64,000 nucleotides of DNA from positions 1,491,693 through 1,555,692 of the forward strand of contig NZ_SDHX01000001.1 of the NCBI RefSeq assembly GCF_004118375.1, given 5' to 3'. The position numbers and the translations under genes were made by a program. This DNA comes from Oleiharenicola lentus. GTDB taxonomy: Bacteria; Verrucomicrobiota; Verrucomicrobiia; Opitutales; Opitutaceae. Below are positions 33,920-43,929 of this stretch, piece by piece. Below the pieces are notes generated by a model, which made no database searches, was not told where the DNA came from, and saw only the letters and a program-made list of their open reading frames with translations. Every line of letters begins with the position of its first letter. Within the stretch, counting starts at the first letter, position 1.

Positions 33920-36109
33920 ATGAAACTCCTGCGTGCACCCCGTTGGGTGATCGCTGGCCTGCTGGTCATCCTGACTGCGGCCCGCGCGGCGGAGCCGTCC
34001 GGTTACAGGAAGCCCGCCGGTCCGCCGGTTGTGCCGAACAGCGAGTGCATGGACTGCCACGAGGCCGAGTTCAAATCGCGGAAGAAGGGTCAACCCAAGG
34101 AGTGGATCGGCATCAAACCGGAGCCCTATGCGCACTCGGCGCACAAGGACCTGGCGTGCATCGAGTGCCACACGGCGATCACCGAGCCCGAGCACCCGTC
34201 AAAGCTGCCAGCGGTGGACTGCGCTGCCTGCCACCAGGACACCGCGGCCAAGCACGCCTTCCACCCGCGACTGGCCGAGGCGCCCGTGCCGGCGGGCGAC
34301 GACACGGCCTGCGCGCAGTGCCACGACCCTCACGAGATGCTGCCGGTCAAGGATGCCGCCTTTGCCTTCCGCCGCGAAAGCCAGACCCAAGCCTGCGGTC
34401 GCTGCCACGAAAAGGCCCGCGACGGCTACCTCGCTTCGGCGCATGCGCTGCGCAGCAGCACCACGCTTTCCGTCGAGCCCGACTGCCTCTCCTGCCACCG
34501 TGAACGCGTGGCCAGCGTTGGCCCCGGCTGCCTGCCGGTGGAGCTGAAGCTGGCCCAGGTGCAGCAATGTGAATCCTGCCACGTGAGGAAAGAGGAGGTC
34601 GTGCAGCGCACGCTCCTCGGCGCGAAGTTTGTCGCCGGTTTCAACCACTCCGTGCACGGCTCGGCCCTGCTGGCGGGCAAGGAGAACTCCGCCTCCTGTG
34701 TGGACTGCCACGGGGCGCATGCGATGAACAAGGCCGCGGTCGGCACCGCGTCGGTCAACCGGCTGCACCTCACCGACACCTGTGCGCGCTGCCACGAGAA
34801 GGAGGCCGACGGCTACCGGCAGAGCGTGCACGCCGTCGCGCTGGGGCAGGGCAACCTTGATTCCGCGGGTTGCACGGACTGCCACGGCGAGCACGACATC
34901 AAGCCGCACACCGATCCCTCCTCGCCGGTGCACAAGACCAACCTCGCGCAGCAGGTTTGCGCCGAGTGCCACGCTTCGGTGCGGCTCACGCGTCGCTACG
35001 GGCTCGCCAGCGACACCTTCAAGACCTTCAGCGACAGCTACCACGGCCTCGCCGTGCGGGGTGGGGCGGTGAGTGTGGTAAACTGCGCGAGCTGCCACGG
35101 CAGCCATGTGATCAAGTCGCAGGACGACCCGAGCTCCAGCGTCCACAAGGCCAACCTCATGCAGACCTGCGGCGAGTGTCATCCGGGGGCGGGGGAGCGT
35201 TTCACCATCGGCGCGGTCCACTCCAGCGACGAGCAGAAGGCCGATTCGCCGATCCTCTACTGGATCGCGACGTTCTATCTCATTCTGATCACCGTGACCA
35301 TCGGCGGCATGCTGGTGCACAACGGGCTGGATTTCCTGAAGAAGATCCGGCGAAAGCTGGCCATTCAGAAGGGCGAGATCGAAGAGCCACACGTCGCGCA
35401 CCGGCTCTACCTGCGCATGACGGCGCACGAGCGGTGGCAGCACGGGGCGCTCGTCGTGAGCTTCGTCGTGCTGGTCATCACCGGCTTCATGCTGCGTTTC
35501 CCCGAGGCGTGGTGGGTGGTGGCGCTGCGCGGCGTCAGTGACCGGGCCTTCGAATGGCGGAGCCTGATCCACCGCGTGGCGGGCGTCGTCATGCTCGTGG
35601 CCGGCGCCTGGCACATCGGCTACCTCGCCTTCGCTCCGGCCGGGCGGAAGCTCTTCCTCGACTTGCTCCCGCGCTGGCGCGATGTGCTCGATCCATGGCG
35701 CGTGCTGAAATACAACCTCGGCCTCGCGCCGACCAAGCCGGCCTTCGGACGCTTCAGCTACATCGAGAAGGTCGAATACTGGGCGATGGTCTGGGGCACG
35801 CTGCTCATGGGCGTGACCGGCGCCCTCCTCTGGTTCGACAACACCTCGATCAACCTCTTCTCGAAGCTCGGCTTCGACGTCTCGCGCACGATCCACTACT
35901 ACGAGGCCATCCTCGCCACGCTCGCGATCATCTTCTGGCATTTCTACTTCGTGATCTTCAACCCCGACGTCTATCCGATGAACCTCGCCTGGCTCACCGG
36001 CCGGATGTCCGAAGCCGAGATGCTGGAGGAGCATCCGTTGCAGTTGGAAGAGATGAAGCAGGCGCAGAAGCGGGCAGCCAAGCCGCCACCCGGACCGCCC
36101 ACGCAGTAG
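33920..36109 (+). CDS. CbcL-like fusion: 13-haem cytochrome c domain plus membrane cytochrome b (copy 1)
   Basis: 729 residues. Signal peptide about 1-23. The N-terminal two thirds holds thirteen CXXCH motifs (CMDCH, CIECH, CAACH, CAQCH, CGRCH, CLSCH, CESCH, CVDCH, CARCH, CTDCH, CAECH, CASCH, CGECH). From about residue 455 there are membrane helices with histidines placed for b haem: HERWQHGALVVSFVVLVITG, HRVAGVVMLVAGAWHIGYLA, and HYYEAILATLAIIFWHFYFV. This resembles Geobacter CbcL (nine c haems fused to a HydC/FdnI-like b subunit), a quinol oxidase for low-potential extracellular respiration, but with more c haems. Shares VVPNSEC-DCHEAEFK and KKGQPKEWIG with the gene at 36951, so the two are paralogues. 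Confidence 0.87.
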   Translation: MKLLRAPRWVIAGLLVILTAARAAEPSGYRKPAGPPVVPNSECMDCHEAEFKSRKKGQPKEWIGIKPEPYAHSAHKDLACIECHTAITEPEHPSKLPAVDCAACHQDTAAKHAFHPRLAEAPVPAGDDTACAQCHDPHEMLPVKDAAFAFRRESQTQACGRCHEKARDGYLASAHALRSSTTLSVEPDCLSCHRERVASVGPGCLPVELKLAQVQQCESCHVRKEEVVQRTLLGAKFVAGFNHSVHGSALLAGKENSASCVDCHGAHAMNKAAVGTASVNRLHLTDTCARCHEKEADGYRQSVHAVALGQGNLDSAGCTDCHGEHDIKPHTDPSSPVHKTNLAQQVCAECHASVRLTRRYGLASDTFKTFSDSYHGLAVRGGAVSVVNCASCHGSHVIKSQDDPSSSVHKANLMQTCGECHPGAGERFTIGAVHSSDEQKADSPILYWIATFYLILITVTIGGMLVHNGLDFLKKIRRKLAIQKGEIEEPHVAHRLYLRMTAHERWQHGALVVSFVVLVITGFMLRFPEAWWVVALRGVSDRAFEWRSLIHRVAGVVMLVAGAWHIGYLAFAPAGRKLFLDLLPRWRDVLDPWRVLKYNLGLAPTKPAFGRFSYIEKVEYWAMVWGTLLMGVTGALLWFDNTSINLFSKLGFDVSRTIHYYEAILATLAIIFWHFYFVIFNPDVYPMNLAWLTGRMSEAEMLEEHPLQLEEMKQAQKRAAKPPPGPPTQ

Positions 36110-36123
36110 CCCTGAATCTTTGA

Positions 36124-36175
36124 ACCACAAAGGCACCAAGATTCGGAGATATCCCTCTCTTTGTGTCTTTGTGGT
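36124..36175. repeat. Inverted repeat (ACCACAAAG type)
   Basis: A 17-base arm, beginning ACCACAAAGGCACCAAG (36124-36140), is matched near-perfectly by CTTTGTGTCTTTGTGGT (36159-36175). It lies between the CbcL-like gene and the toxin gene. It is a dispersed repeat by style. Confidence 0.6.
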
Positions 36176-36190
36176 GAAAGTATCTGTGAA

Positions 36191-36490
36191 CTACACGTAT
36201 CGACCAAGCCAGTGGAGTGGGTGACGTTTGCTGTGGCTGATGGACAGGATTTCCAGTTCTTCGCCGGCCAGTTTTTCCCAGTAGTAGAAGGCGTAGGGAA
36301 AGCGGCGGATGAGTCCGCGCCGCACGCCGTCCTCGATGATCCGCCAGCGATACGGAAAGTCCCGGAGATCGGCGACCGCCTCATCCACGGCCAGGATAAA
36401 GTCTGCGCCCAAGCCTGGACGTTTGGTTTCGTAGTAAAGGGCGGCTTCGGCGAATTCCCGATCCGCCTCCGGGTGCAGGACGATTCTCAT
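36191..36490 (-). CDS. RelE/ParE-family toxin
   Basis: 99 residues. RIVLHPEADREFAEAALYYE, then ADFILAVDEAVADLRDFPYR and the C-terminal GLIRRFPYAFYYWEKLAGEE, is the ParE/RelE fold: a beta-alpha-alpha start, a helix pair, and the FPY-xxYY strand. ParE toxins hit gyrase and RelE toxins cut mRNA; which applies here is undetermined. Its ATG overlaps the antitoxin stop by ATGA, the normal antitoxin-toxin order. It lies between the two CbcL-like genes on the opposite strand. Confidence 0.85.
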   Translation of the reverse strand: MRIVLHPEADREFAEAALYYETKRPGLGADFILAVDEAVADLRDFPYRWRIIEDGVRRGLIRRFPYAFYYWEKLAGEELEILSISHSKRHPLHWLGRYV

Positions 36491-36702
36491 TCACGGGCCC
36501 GGTCAAGCGCGGCCCGAGCGGAGGCGAGTGCCTCGGCATAGGGACGGCTGACCACTTGGCCCGTGGCTGATTGGTGCTTGCGTTGCAGGGCGACCTGCAG
36601 GGCCGGATCCTCGCGCTCGGCCTTCAGCATGAAGGCGGAAACCTCGGCCAAGCCCTCCGGGGGCAGACCCTTGATCTCGGCGATGATCTCGGCGGCTTTC
36701 AC
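36487..36702 (-). CDS. Antitoxin partner of the RelE/ParE toxin
   Basis: 71 residues with a GTG start. KAAEIIAEIKGLPPEGLAEV then SAFMLKAEREDPALQVALQR is a helical N-terminal segment; the rest is charged and probably unfolded until bound to toxin. The N-terminal helical pattern is common in small antitoxins paired with ParE-like toxins. It overlaps the toxin start by four bases, so the pair is translationally coupled. Identity as antitoxin is inferred from position and size, with modest sequence support. Confidence 0.72.
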   Translation of the reverse strand: MKAAEIIAEIKGLPPEGLAEVSAFMLKAEREDPALQVALQRKHQSATGQVVSRPYAEALASARAALDRARE

Positions 36703-36950
36703 GCGGCTAACATCGCCTGATCCGGCCGGAAAATCAACCCCGGTTTCAATCGCCGGGGCCGATACCCTTGTGATCTTGCATCGGTTTGTGTAGGGCAGGA
36801 GCGGCTTTATGCCGCGATAGAATCAGGCATCGCGGGGTAAGCCCGCTCGCACTGTTTAGCAGGTGCGTGGCTGATGCCCGCAATTAACGCCTACGGGCGT
36901 GCAAGGACTGCGGAGCGGGTGTGCAGGGTTTGCGGTAGGCTGGAAATTGC

Positions 36951-39122
36951 ATGGGCAAGGTATCGTCATCGCTCACCCGCGTCGTCCTGTTGTTGGCCGG
37001 CGTTTGGGGACTTGCGTCATCCGCATTGAGTGCCGCCGAGGAAGCGGTGCTGAAGCCAGCGGAGATGGCCGCGCCGACCGTTGTGCCGAACAGCGAGTGC
37101 CTGGACTGCCACGAGGCGGAGTTCAAACCGCGCAAGAAGGGCCAGCCCAAGGAATGGATCGGTGTGCGCCCGGAACTGTTCACGAAGTCCGTCCACGGGA
37201 AGCTAAACTGCGTGGACTGTCACAACACGATCACCGAGCCCGAGCACCCTTCGAAGCTGCCACCGGCGCAGTGCGCGAGTTGCCACGACAAGGCGGTCAA
37301 CCAGTTCGCCAAGAGCATTCACGGCATGAGCCACGAGATGGGCTCGTCCGACGCCGCATCCTGCGCGAGCTGTCACGGCACGCACTACTTGGTGCCGGTG
37401 AAACAGGCCGATTCGCCCGTCTTCAAGTTCAACCTGGCGAAGACCTGCGGCACCTGCCACGACGACGACAAGATCACCAAGGACTACCGCATGGGCCAGA
37501 CGAAGGCCGCGGGCCACTACCTCGACAGCATTCACGGCCGCGCGCTCACGCAGATGGGCCTGATCGTCGCCCCGAGCTGCAACGACTGCCACGGCGTCCA
37601 CGACATCAAGCGCAGCGTGGACAAGGAATCGCACACCCACCACGCCAACATCGCGAAGTCCTGCGGCGCCTGCCACCTCGGCATCGAGGAAACCTACAAC
37701 GCCAGCGTGCACGGGCAGCTGCTGCGCAAGGGCGACGGCAAGGGGCCGGTCTGCACCGACTGCCACAGCGCGCACGACATCGAGAAACCCACGAACGCGC
37801 ACTTCAAGGCCAACAGCGACCAGAGCTGCGGCAAGTGCCACGAGGACCGGCTCGAGCACTACCGCGAAACCTATCACGGCAAGGCCATGGCCCTCGGCCA
37901 GCCGAACGTGGCGTCGGATGTGGCTGCGTGCTATGACTGCCACGGCCATCACGACGTGTTCCCGGTGAGCGACGAGCGCTCGCGGTTGTCGAAGGACAAG
38001 ATCCTCGCCACCTGCCAGCAGTGCCACCCGGGCGTCGGGCCGAAGTTCACCCAATACCAGCCGCACGCCAACCCGCTCGACGAGGTCAACTACCCGATCC
38101 TGAACAAGGTGTTCTGGTTCATGACCTCGCTGCTGATCGGCGTGTTCGGCTTCTTCGGCCTGCACACGGCCTTCTGGCTCTTCCGGTCGATCTACCTCTA
38201 CCTGCACGACACGAAATCGTTCCGCGCCGCGGTGGTGCAGACCCACACCGACGACGAGAACTACACCCGCTTCACGCCGTTCGAGCGCTTCCTGCACCTG
38301 ATGATGGTGACCAGTTTCCTCGCGCTGGTGATCACCGGCATGCCGCTGAAGTTCTACTACACCGACTGGGCGAAGCTGATGTTCCGCCTGCTGGGCAATG
38401 CCGAAGTGGCACGCACGCTGCACCACTACGCGGCAGTCGTCACCTTTGCCTATTTCTTCCTGCATCTCGCGGCGTTGGTGCGCGGCTTCTGGCGCAACCG
38501 CGGCGGCCTGAAGGATCCGGTCACGGGCAAGTTCACCTTCAAGCGGCTCTTGGACCTCATCTTCCATCCCGACTCCATGGTGCCGTCGCCGCAGGACTGG
38601 CGCGACTTTATCGCTCACCAGAAATGGTTCTTCGGCAAGGGACCGCGCCCGCAGTTCGACCGCTGGACCTACTGGGAGCGCTTCGACTACTTCGCCGTGT
38701 TTTGGGGCGTGGCGATCATCGGCTTCTCGGGCCTGATCATGTGGTTCCCGGGCTTCTTCACGCAGTTCCTCCCCGGCTGGGTGATCAACATCGCGCTCGT
38801 GGTGCACTCCGACGAAGCGCTGCTCGCGGCCGGCTTCATCTTCTCATTCCACTTCTTCAACACGCATTTCCGCATCGAGAAGTTCCCGATGGACACGGTG
38901 ATCTTCTCGGGCCGGATCTCGAAGACCGAGATGCTGCACGAGCGGAAGCGCTGGTATGACCGCTTGGTCGCCGCCGGCAAACTTCAGGTCTATCGCGTGA
39001 AGTCCGACGACTGGGAAGGCCGCAAGAACATCGCCAAGGCCTGGGGCTTCATCTTCTTCGGCACCGGCCTCGTGCTGCTGGCGCTAATCGTGTATGCGAT
39101 GGTCTCGCGGCTGGGGCATTGA
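36951..39122 (+). CDS. CbcL-like fusion: 11-haem cytochrome c domain plus membrane cytochrome b (copy 2)
   Basis: 723 residues. Signal peptide about 1-28. Eleven CXXCH motifs in order: CLDCH, CVDCH, CASCH, CASCH, CGTCH, CNDCH, CGACH, CTDCH, CGKCH, CYDCH, CQQCH. The membrane part from about residue 385 carries FERFLHLMMVTSFLALVITG, RTLHHYAAVVTFAYFFLHLA, HSDEALLAAGFIFSFHFFNT and a C-terminal helix FIFFGTGLVLLALIVYAMV. Unlike copy 1 it has that extra C-terminal helix. Shared N-terminal motif and b-type helices show descent from one ancestor; differing haem numbers show divergence. Likely a second quinol-dependent electron entry module for the same conduit. Confidence 0.87.
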   Translation: MGKVSSSLTRVVLLLAGVWGLASSALSAAEEAVLKPAEMAAPTVVPNSECLDCHEAEFKPRKKGQPKEWIGVRPELFTKSVHGKLNCVDCHNTITEPEHPSKLPPAQCASCHDKAVNQFAKSIHGMSHEMGSSDAASCASCHGTHYLVPVKQADSPVFKFNLAKTCGTCHDDDKITKDYRMGQTKAAGHYLDSIHGRALTQMGLIVAPSCNDCHGVHDIKRSVDKESHTHHANIAKSCGACHLGIEETYNASVHGQLLRKGDGKGPVCTDCHSAHDIEKPTNAHFKANSDQSCGKCHEDRLEHYRETYHGKAMALGQPNVASDVAACYDCHGHHDVFPVSDERSRLSKDKILATCQQCHPGVGPKFTQYQPHANPLDEVNYPILNKVFWFMTSLLIGVFGFFGLHTAFWLFRSIYLYLHDTKSFRAAVVQTHTDDENYTRFTPFERFLHLMMVTSFLALVITGMPLKFYYTDWAKLMFRLLGNAEVARTLHHYAAVVTFAYFFLHLAALVRGFWRNRGGLKDPVTGKFTFKRLLDLIFHPDSMVPSPQDWRDFIAHQKWFFGKGPRPQFDRWTYWERFDYFAVFWGVAIIGFSGLIMWFPGFFTQFLPGWVINIALVVHSDEALLAAGFIFSFHFFNTHFRIEKFPMDTVIFSGRISKTEMLHERKRWYDRLVAAGKLQVYRVKSDDWEGRKNIAKAWGFIFFGTGLVLLALIVYAMVSRLGH

Positions 39123-39448
39123 TTGGTCAGGTCGGTGCCGGAAGGGAATGGTGTGGCTGGGCGGACTGGATTCTTCGCTGCGCTCAGAATGACACGCTGT
39201 TTGTCATCCTGAACGGAGTGAAGGATCCAAGATGATGTCCGCTGGCGGTTATGCTGCTGGATCCTTCGCACGGCTCAGGATGACGGTAGGGACGTCTTTG
39301 GGAGGACCCACCCAATCAGGCTTCGTCTTGGTCGTGAGTCTCAGAATTCAGTGCGATTTTCGATTTCCTAACCAGCAGCTTGCGCCCCCTCGTTCGAGGG
39401 GTGGATTGTCGGTTGCGTTGCGGGGGTGAGCGACTTCATTCAACGAAC
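39123..39448. repeat. Repeat-filled gap with CTTCGC-GCTCAGGATGAC copies
   Basis: No gene is visible here. The gap holds three copies of a dispersed repeat: direct TGGATTCTTCGCTGCGCTCA (from 39167), inverted GTCATCCTGAACGGAGTGAA (from 39203), and direct TGGATCCTTCGCACGGCTCA (from 39258). Related copies occur at 42634 and 42677. No strong promoter for the following gene was recognised. Confidence 0.65.
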
Positions 39449-40369
39449 ATGAAACTCCGCTACCCCCGGTCATTGGTTATTCTGTCATTGCTGGCGTGTG
39501 CCGTGTCGGCTTCGGCCGCCCCGCTGCGCGTGCTCTATTTCACGAAGTCCTCGGGCTACGAGCACAGCGTGATCAAGCAGGACAACGGCAACCCGAGCTA
39601 CTCGGAGAAAATCCTCACGAAGCTCGGCGAGCGTGAGGACATCGTGTTCACGACCAGCAAGGACGGGTCCAAGTTCTCCCCGGAATACCTGGCGCAGTTC
39701 GACGTGCTGCTGTTCTACACGAGCGGCGACCTGACCAGCACGGGCAACGACCGTCATCCCGGCATCACGACCGCCGGCCTGAGCGCGCTCTTTGACTTCG
39801 TGGCCAACGGCGGCGGCTTCGTCGGCCTCCACGCGTGCAGCGACACCTTCCACACGATGGAGCGTGGCGGCGGCAACAACCCGCGCCGGCTCCAGCGCTA
39901 CCGCAACTACGGCGCGGCGGCCGATCCCTTCGTGAAGATGCTCGGCGGCGAATTCATCCGCCACGGCCCGCAACAGGTGGCAATCGCCACGATCACGGAC
40001 CGGAAGTTCCCCGGCTTCGACGGCTTCGGCGACGAGCTTAAGGTGAACGAGGAGTGGTATACGCTGAAGGACTTCATGCCCGATTTGCGCGTGCTGCTGG
40101 TGATGCAGACGGCCGGGATGGAGGGTGGCGATTATGCGCGTCCGCCGTATCCGCTGGCCTGGGCCCGGCCGCACGGCAAGGGCCGCGTGGCCTACAATGC
40201 CATGGGCCACCGGGAGGACGTGTGGGACAGCGCGTATTTCCAGTCCATGCTCGCCGGCATGCTCAAGTGGGCCGGCAATCGCGCCGAAGCCGACGTGACG
40301 CCGAACCTGGAGAAGGTCGCACCGCAGCACGCGACGATCCAGGCGCCGCCGGCGGAAGTGAAGCAGTGA
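39449..40369 (+). CDS. Exported ThuA-domain protein
   Basis: 306 residues. Signal peptide (LVILSLLACAVSASA) then a ThuA-type, class I glutamine amidotransferase-like domain: RVLYFTKSSGYEHSVIKQDN, LLFYTSGDLTSTGNDRHPGI, FVANGGGFVGLHACSDTFHT, MLGGEFIRHGPQQVAIATIT, and the end GRVAYNAMGHREDVW. ThuA proteins are linked to sugar (trehalose) use in rhizobia and are numerous in Verrucomicrobiota and Planctomycetota; the reaction is not established. The start is the ATG opening the signal peptide. No functional link to the cytochromes upstream is evident. Confidence 0.88.
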   Translation: MKLRYPRSLVILSLLACAVSASAAPLRVLYFTKSSGYEHSVIKQDNGNPSYSEKILTKLGEREDIVFTTSKDGSKFSPEYLAQFDVLLFYTSGDLTSTGNDRHPGITTAGLSALFDFVANGGGFVGLHACSDTFHTMERGGGNNPRRLQRYRNYGAAADPFVKMLGGEFIRHGPQQVAIATITDRKFPGFDGFGDELKVNEEWYTLKDFMPDLRVLLVMQTAGMEGGDYARPPYPLAWARPHGKGRVAYNAMGHREDVWDSAYFQSMLAGMLKWAGNRAEADVTPNLEKVAPQHATIQAPPAEVKQ

Positions 40370-40638
40370 TCTGTTCTGGAGGGCCTAGCTCACGCTGGGC
40401 CACGGCACATCGGGAGATGTGCCCTCCACCAAGGGGACCAAGCCGGCCCGCAGAGACGCGGGCCCTTCGATAACTTGGAGGGTTGATTTGCTGACCAACC
40501 GCGGCCGGTGCTGAGACCGGCCCTCCATTTGATTTGTAGGGTCGTCGCTTGCGACGACCTCGTCCGCGCTCTCGGCCTGCGCTATTTTCGTGCATGAGAT
40601 CGGCCCAAGGTCCGACCCTTGTTGCTACAGAGGGGAGG
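40370..40638. repeat. Intergenic block of inverted repeats, including GTAGGGTCG units
   Basis: Between ThuA and ccsA. It contains short palindromes such as GCACATCGGGAGATGTGCC, a CCGGTGCTGAGACCGG hairpin, the unit GTAGGGTCGTCGCTTGCGAC (40536) and an inverse, degenerate unit ending near 40627 (CCCAAGGTCCGACCCTT). The last two form the same paired arrangement as at 26074 and 33741. No gene is seen. Confidence 0.65.
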
Positions 40639-42555
<1,917 letters not shown>

Positions 42556-42585
42556 GGGGGAGAATTTTAAGCGGGGAGGGAGTGC

Positions 42586-42745
42586 CCACGGAACACACGG
42601 AATACACGGAAATGGGCCAAAGGGACCGAAGCTGTCTTCCAGAGTGAAGCGAAGGATCCAGCCGCACGCGTGAACTTGGATTCTTCGCTACGCTCAGAAT
42701 GACACGCGGGAATGAGTTGAACCGTGTTCATCCGGGTAGTCTCTG
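42586..42745. repeat. Dispersed-repeat block between ccsA and resB
   Basis: Contains CACGGAACACACGGAATACA (about 42588), an inverse copy of the AGGATCCA repeat (ends 42660), a direct TGGATTCTTCGCTACGCTCA copy (from 42677) and a CCGTGTTCATCCGGGTAGTC stretch. These are short repeat types common in intergenic DNA. No gene. Confidence 0.6.
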
Positions 42746-42751
42746 GGTGGT

Positions 42752-43927
42752 TCAGGCGTTTGCCGCGGGAGCAGCGGCCTTCCGCTTGCGGATGAAGTTG
42801 AGGAGGCTAAGGCAGAACTGCCAGGTGAGGCCGATGCCCATCAGGATGCAGGCGATGTAGGGGAAGAGCCAGCCGGGGTTGTTGACGACCTGGAAGGCGG
42901 ACATCTTGCCGGCGGCGTTCATCTGGTATTGGTAGAAGGTCTGGCCGCCGTGGCGTAGCGGGTTGTTCATGAAGATGACGACCTCGCGGTCCTCACCGGC
43001 GGTCGGGTCCTTGAGCTGCACGCGGCTGGCGAAGTTCTTGGGGATCTCCGTGCCCGGGTATTTCTCATGGGTCACCTGGTGCAGCGTGATGGAGAACGGC
43101 ATATAGTGGCGCTTGAGTCGCATGACGACCTCCCAGGTGCGACCCTCGAAGTTGAAGGTCTGCGGCATGCCGACAGCGGGTGACACGGCCCAGGTGCCGA
43201 GCGAGCCGGAAGGGCCGGTGATCTCGACAAAGGCGGCGGGCAGGTTGTTCTCATCGGGCTTGTAGGTGAGGGGCAGGGGGATGACCTGCACGCGGGTGCC
43301 GATGCCTTGGGTGGCCACGGGCAGACCGGGGCGGGCGGCGGGATCGCCCATCTGGAGCGTGGCGTTGGCGAAGTAGGCTTTCACCGTAACCTGGAAGGGC
43401 AGCTTCGGGTGCTGGAGCGACTTCTGGTCGGCCAGCACGGCCTCCGGGATGGCGACGACCTCGTCGTATTCCGGATTGCTGCGGTCAATGATCGCCAGCT
43501 CGTGCTCGCGGAAGCTCTCGGCGTAGGACTTGGTCTGACCTTCCTCCAGGCGCATGGAGCTGTCCTGTTGCATGATGCCGGTGATCAGTTCGCCGACGAG
43601 CAGGAGGATGAGGCCGCCGTGGGCGAGCTGGATGCCGAGCTTCCGCCAGGTGAAGGCGAAGCGGTAAATATGCGCGGCGACGAGGTTGATGAGGAGCAGG
43701 CCGCCAATGAAGTAGCCGCCGGGAAAAACAGGTATCGGTATGTCGGTGCCCGGCGGCCGCCAGAGCACGAAGAAGCTGCGGAAGTATTTTTCCTGCACGG
43801 CCCAGATGCCGAGGTTCACCTGGTCCAGCGTCGCCACGAAGACGAGCAGCAGGGACAGGATGAGCAGCACCACCGTGAGCTGGAGCGAGACGAAGAAGTC
43901 GCGGAATTGGCGGAGGAGGGGGTGCAT
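42752..43927 (-). CDS. resB: System II cytochrome c biogenesis protein ResB
   Basis: 391 residues from the ATG at 43927; an upstream in-frame extension was rejected because it overlaps the previous gene and has no hydrophobic start. Helices at about 15-35, 66-88 and 94-113 precede a large periplasmic part (about 115-350), and a last helix (FPYIACILMGIGLTWQFCLS) is followed by a Lys-rich tail. ResB (CcsB) acts with CcsA to deliver haem. FFVSLQLTVVLLILSLLLVF and the LQLAHGGLILLLVGE-like IQLAHGG segment are ResB-typical. The preceding lipoprotein gene ends two bases before its start. Confidence 0.88.
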   Translation of the reverse strand: MHPLLRQFRDFFVSLQLTVVLLILSLLLVFVATLDQVNLGIWAVQEKYFRSFFVLWRPPGTDIPIPVFPGGYFIGGLLLINLVAAHIYRFAFTWRKLGIQLAHGGLILLLVGELITGIMQQDSSMRLEEGQTKSYAESFREHELAIIDRSNPEYDEVVAIPEAVLADQKSLQHPKLPFQVTVKAYFANATLQMGDPAARPGLPVATQGIGTRVQVIPLPLTYKPDENNLPAAFVEITGPSGSLGTWAVSPAVGMPQTFNFEGRTWEVVMRLKRHYMPFSITLHQVTHEKYPGTEIPKNFASRVQLKDPTAGEDREVVIFMNNPLRHGGQTFYQYQMNAAGKMSAFQVVNNPGWLFPYIACILMGIGLTWQFCLSLLNFIRKRKAAAPAANA

Positions 43928-43929
43928 GC

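Noticed and set aside
34199-36139. A 646-codon minus-strand reading frame opposite the first CbcL-like gene
   Set aside because: Antisense of a clear 13-haem protein; composition is His/Arg/Val-rich antisense style with no domain.
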